In this document: positions 61,331 to 64,000 of the stretch, in pieces
Layout: each line of letters begins with the position of its first letter
How positions within the stretch are numbered: position 1 is the stretch's first letter
NCBI GenBank assembly: GCA_916048095.2
Contig: OU696570.1
Span: 5,881,518 to 5,945,517, forward strand
DNA: 64,000 bases
DNA from: Sacculina carcini
Taxonomy: Eukaryota; Arthropoda; Thecostraca; Sacculinidae
Direction of reading: 5' to 3'
Translations under genes and position numbers: made by a program
Notes under the pieces: model-generated
Databases searched by the model: none
Told to the model about the DNA's origin: nothing
Seen by the model: only the letters and a program-made list of their open reading frames with translations

Positions 61331-61478
61331 GTTGTATAGTCTATTTACATCTTGTGTTGTTGTATTGTCGTTTATTTTGCGCACTTGATTCCATTGTGGA
61401 GTATAGTGTGTGCATGTCGTGGTAAGAGCTTAATAAAGCCCATGCTTCGGTTGTATATGTTTTCTACAATTTATTAAG
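61331..61478 (+). repeat. Putative 5' LTR of the right-hand retroelement
   Basis: Starts TGTTGTATAG exactly where the Tc1 frame breaks, contains AATAAA (about 61432) and ends near TTTCTACA. The second LTR lies outside the window, so the border is tentative. Confidence 0.4.
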
Positions 61479-61528
61479 CTCTTAAACAATATTTTATGGA
61501 TCATAAATAAATCATTCAATCACTCAGT

Positions 61529-64000
61529 ATGGAAAATTTTTGTGTCCGGACAAATTAACTGTGGACCCGTCATCTGAAAACGCTGAGAAGGAGTTCAAAT
61601 ATTGGAAGCGAACGTTTGACAACTTTCTCGAGGAATGCGGTGATAATGCACCAAATAAACTCAGATGCCTTGTGAAATATGTGTCTTCGAATGTGTATGA
61701 GCATATCGCAGATTGTACTTCATATAATGAAGCCATATCAATGCTGGATAAACTCTATATCAGAAAGAAAAATGCCGTATTCGCTCGTCATCTACTGGTC
61801 ACTCACAAACAACAACCACACGTGAGCATTGACGATTTCTTTTCAGATTTACTCAGACTTAGCAAGGATTGCCAATTATTTGCCGTTTCTGCCGAGGAGT
61901 ACAGAAGGGAATTGGTTCGAGACGCTTTCATCAACGGCCTTCAATCGAGCGAAATACGTCAGCGACTTCTAGAGCGTGGCGAGCTCACGATGAATGAAGC
62001 TTTTGACATTGCCCGATCGCTGGACTTTGCTCGCCAAAACGCAGATTCGTATGTGAAGTCACAGCACCTCGTCGCTGCATCTAAAAGTGCTACAGCTAAC
62101 AATGGAGAAGCTCCTATTGATACTGCCGTAAACAGTGAACCAGGTGACGATGTTCCTAGCCTCGCTGCCGTTTCCCAGTTGAGGAAATGCTGGTATTGTG
62201 GAGGTCCAATGCACTGCAGAACCAAATGCCCGGCTCGTAACAGTGAATGCTCAACTTGTCACAAAAAAGGACATTGGGCAAAAGTTTGCCGGTCAAGATC
62301 GAAACCACAAGGAAGTGTAGCTGCTGCTGTCGCACAGGGATCATTGTGTGCGCTGTCCGCTATTCCGGGTCTAGCAGCTTCGACTATTTCGGTAACAGTG
62401 AACGGGCATCGAGTGTCAGCGATCGTTGATTCAGCAAGCTCAGGGAGTTTTATTGATTCCAAGTTAGTTGATGTTCTCGACCTGAAGGTGTTCAACTGCT
62501 AAAGATGTGATCATTAAAGGTCATTGCTTTTTGAAACTTGCGATAAATGGCAGGAAGTACAACAATAACCGATTAGAGGTACTAGATTATTTGTGCAGCG
62601 ACAATATTCTTGGTCTCGATTTTCAACAGCGACATGAGGCTGTATTGTTCCAGTTTGGCGGTCCAGAACCTACACTGAATGTCAAACCAAACGGTCAACG
62701 TCAAACGTGTAGTGTGGCTGTTGCCAATCTCCCAGAGCCACAGCTGTTCTGCAATCTGCAACCTGGTGCAAAACCTATTGCCACTAAATCGCGACAATAC
62801 AGTCCTCAAGACAAACAAGACAAAGTTCATTGAAGGACAAATTAACGGCCTTCTCGCTTACAAGATCATCGAGCCCAGCACATCACCCTGGAGGGCACAA
62901 GTGGTGGTGACCAAAGGAGTCAACCACAAAACAAGAATGTAAGTTGATTATTCAAATACCATTAATATATATACTTCTGCTGATGCGTATCCTTTGCCAA
63001 AAATTGATGACACCATAATAAATCTGGCCGCTTATCGAGTGTTTTCTACCTTTGACCTCAAAAGCGCATATCATCAAGTCGCAATCAATGAAGCGGACAA
63101 ACCATACACCACCTTCGAAGCGAATGGAAGGCTGTATCAGTTCACACGCCTACCATTCAGAGTCACTAATGGTGTTGCTGTTTTTCAGCGTGCAATAGAC
63201 AAATTTGTTGAAGAAGAGGGATTGGAGAACACTTTTGTTTACCTAGACAACATAACAATAGCCGGTAAAGACCAAATTGAACACGACAAGAATGTGAACA
63301 AGTTCATGGAGGCGGCCAAGCGCCGCCAGCTAACACAGCTAACACACAGCTAACAGCTCTCAATCATAAAAAGTCAATAATTTCTTCTTCAAGTATCAAA
63401 ATTATTGGCTACAAAATTAGCAATGGGTTAATTCAACCAGATGAGGAACGATTGCGGCCACTCATTCAACTAAATGCTCCCACCAATAAAGCGAAGTTGA
63501 AAACGGCCCTGGGCATGTTCTCTTACTATGCCAAATGGATACCGAAATTTTCGGATATTGTCCAGCCCCTTTTGTCAACGGAGACGTTTCCTATGAAGTC
63601 AAAAGCACTACAGGCATTCTCTTGTGTCAAGCAAAAGCTGATAAAAGCTACACTGATCGCTCCTGACTTCACTATTCCATTTGTTGTCGAGTCCGACGCT
63701 TCGGATGTTGCTATATCAGCAACCTTGAATCGGAATGGCCGGCCAGTTGCCTTCATGTCGCGGACGCTTGACAGCAATGAACGGCGGTACCCTGCAGTGG
63801 AAAAGGAGGCTACAGCCGTGATCGAAGCTGTACGCAAATGGCGCCATTTTCTGTCGAACAGGAAATTTATCATCATCACAGATCAGAGGTCAGTCGTCTT
63901 TATGCTTGATAACCGAAAACGTTCTAAAATAAAGAATGACAAAATTCAGGGATGGCGGATGGAGCAGGCCAACTTCTGCTATCAGATAAACTATCGACCA
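61529..64000 (+). pseudogene. Ty3/gypsy-type retroelement, gag to RNase H (truncated by window end)
   Basis: Gag (61540-62330) has CPDKLTVDPSSENAEKEFKY near its start and two CCHC knuckles, CWYCGGPMHCRTKC and CSTCHKKGHWAKVC. Protease-like IVDSASSGSFID follows (about 62425), with a stop at 62500. Reverse transcriptase runs from about 62780 (KIIEPSTSPWRAQVV, then TFDLKSAYHQVAI, RLPFRVTNG) with a stop at 62941 and the active-site motif YLDN in place of YLDD. RNase H (about 63640-63910) has ESDASDVAIS and TDQRSV. Likely ATG at 61529 with a small indel soon after. At least three frame breaks, so probably dead, although the 3' part is open to the edge. Confidence 0.88.

Overview
The window is animal nuclear DNA, rich in repeats and carrying split genes. 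A tailless-type nuclear receptor whose DNA-binding domain looks most like protostome versions, a degenerate TTAGG/TTGGG tract (TTAGG is the usual arthropod telomere unit), a mariner element of a type common in arthropods and very long GT/CA arrays together suggest an arthropod. A crustacean is possible, but the species is not resolved and another protostome is not excluded.

Host genes. (1) Plus strand, 9267-20124: a complete NR2E1/tailless (tll) receptor in seven phase-consistent exons, predicted 438 aa, with an initiator/CCAAT promoter region upstream and a poly(A) signal downstream. (2) Plus strand, 46341-52554: the 3' part of a type I membrane protein gene. Two 1.4-kb paralogous exons each carry a conserved N-terminal domain, a CCP/sushi-like module and a MAM module (only the first also has an EGF module). 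A 65-bp micro-exon joins them in frame, and a transmembrane exon ends the gene. (3) Minus strand, 59098-53573: the last two coding exons of PRPF6, the U5/tri-snRNP splicing factor, ending tail to tail with gene 2 about 1 kb away.

Mobile DNA fills most of the rest. There are two Ty3/gypsy-type elements: a decayed one at 21514-25460 with a 5' LTR and tRNA-Trp primer site, and one at 61331-64000 cut by the window edge. There are LINE remnants at 26018-27855, 42160-44330 (minus) and 60270-60820, a Penelope-like endonuclease fragment at 31797-32213, a mariner with about 230-bp inverted repeats at 36601-38167, and a truncated Tc1 at 60868-61330. There are also many non-autonomous hAT-like elements, eight of them with a perfect 8-bp target duplication readable here. 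One family, with ends TAGGG-TGTCAAAA, is present four times, each copy with a different perfect duplication. Insertions nest up to three deep.

Simple repeats are extreme: 785 bp of pure GT at 5539-6323 and 512 bp of pure CA at 28671-29182, plus many short GT and TA tracts. Two host 3' splice sites sit directly behind UG repeats. No bacterial genes, CRISPR array or complete tRNA gene were seen. The two points I would follow first are the micro-exon architecture of the duplicated CCP/MAM receptor and the hAT families.
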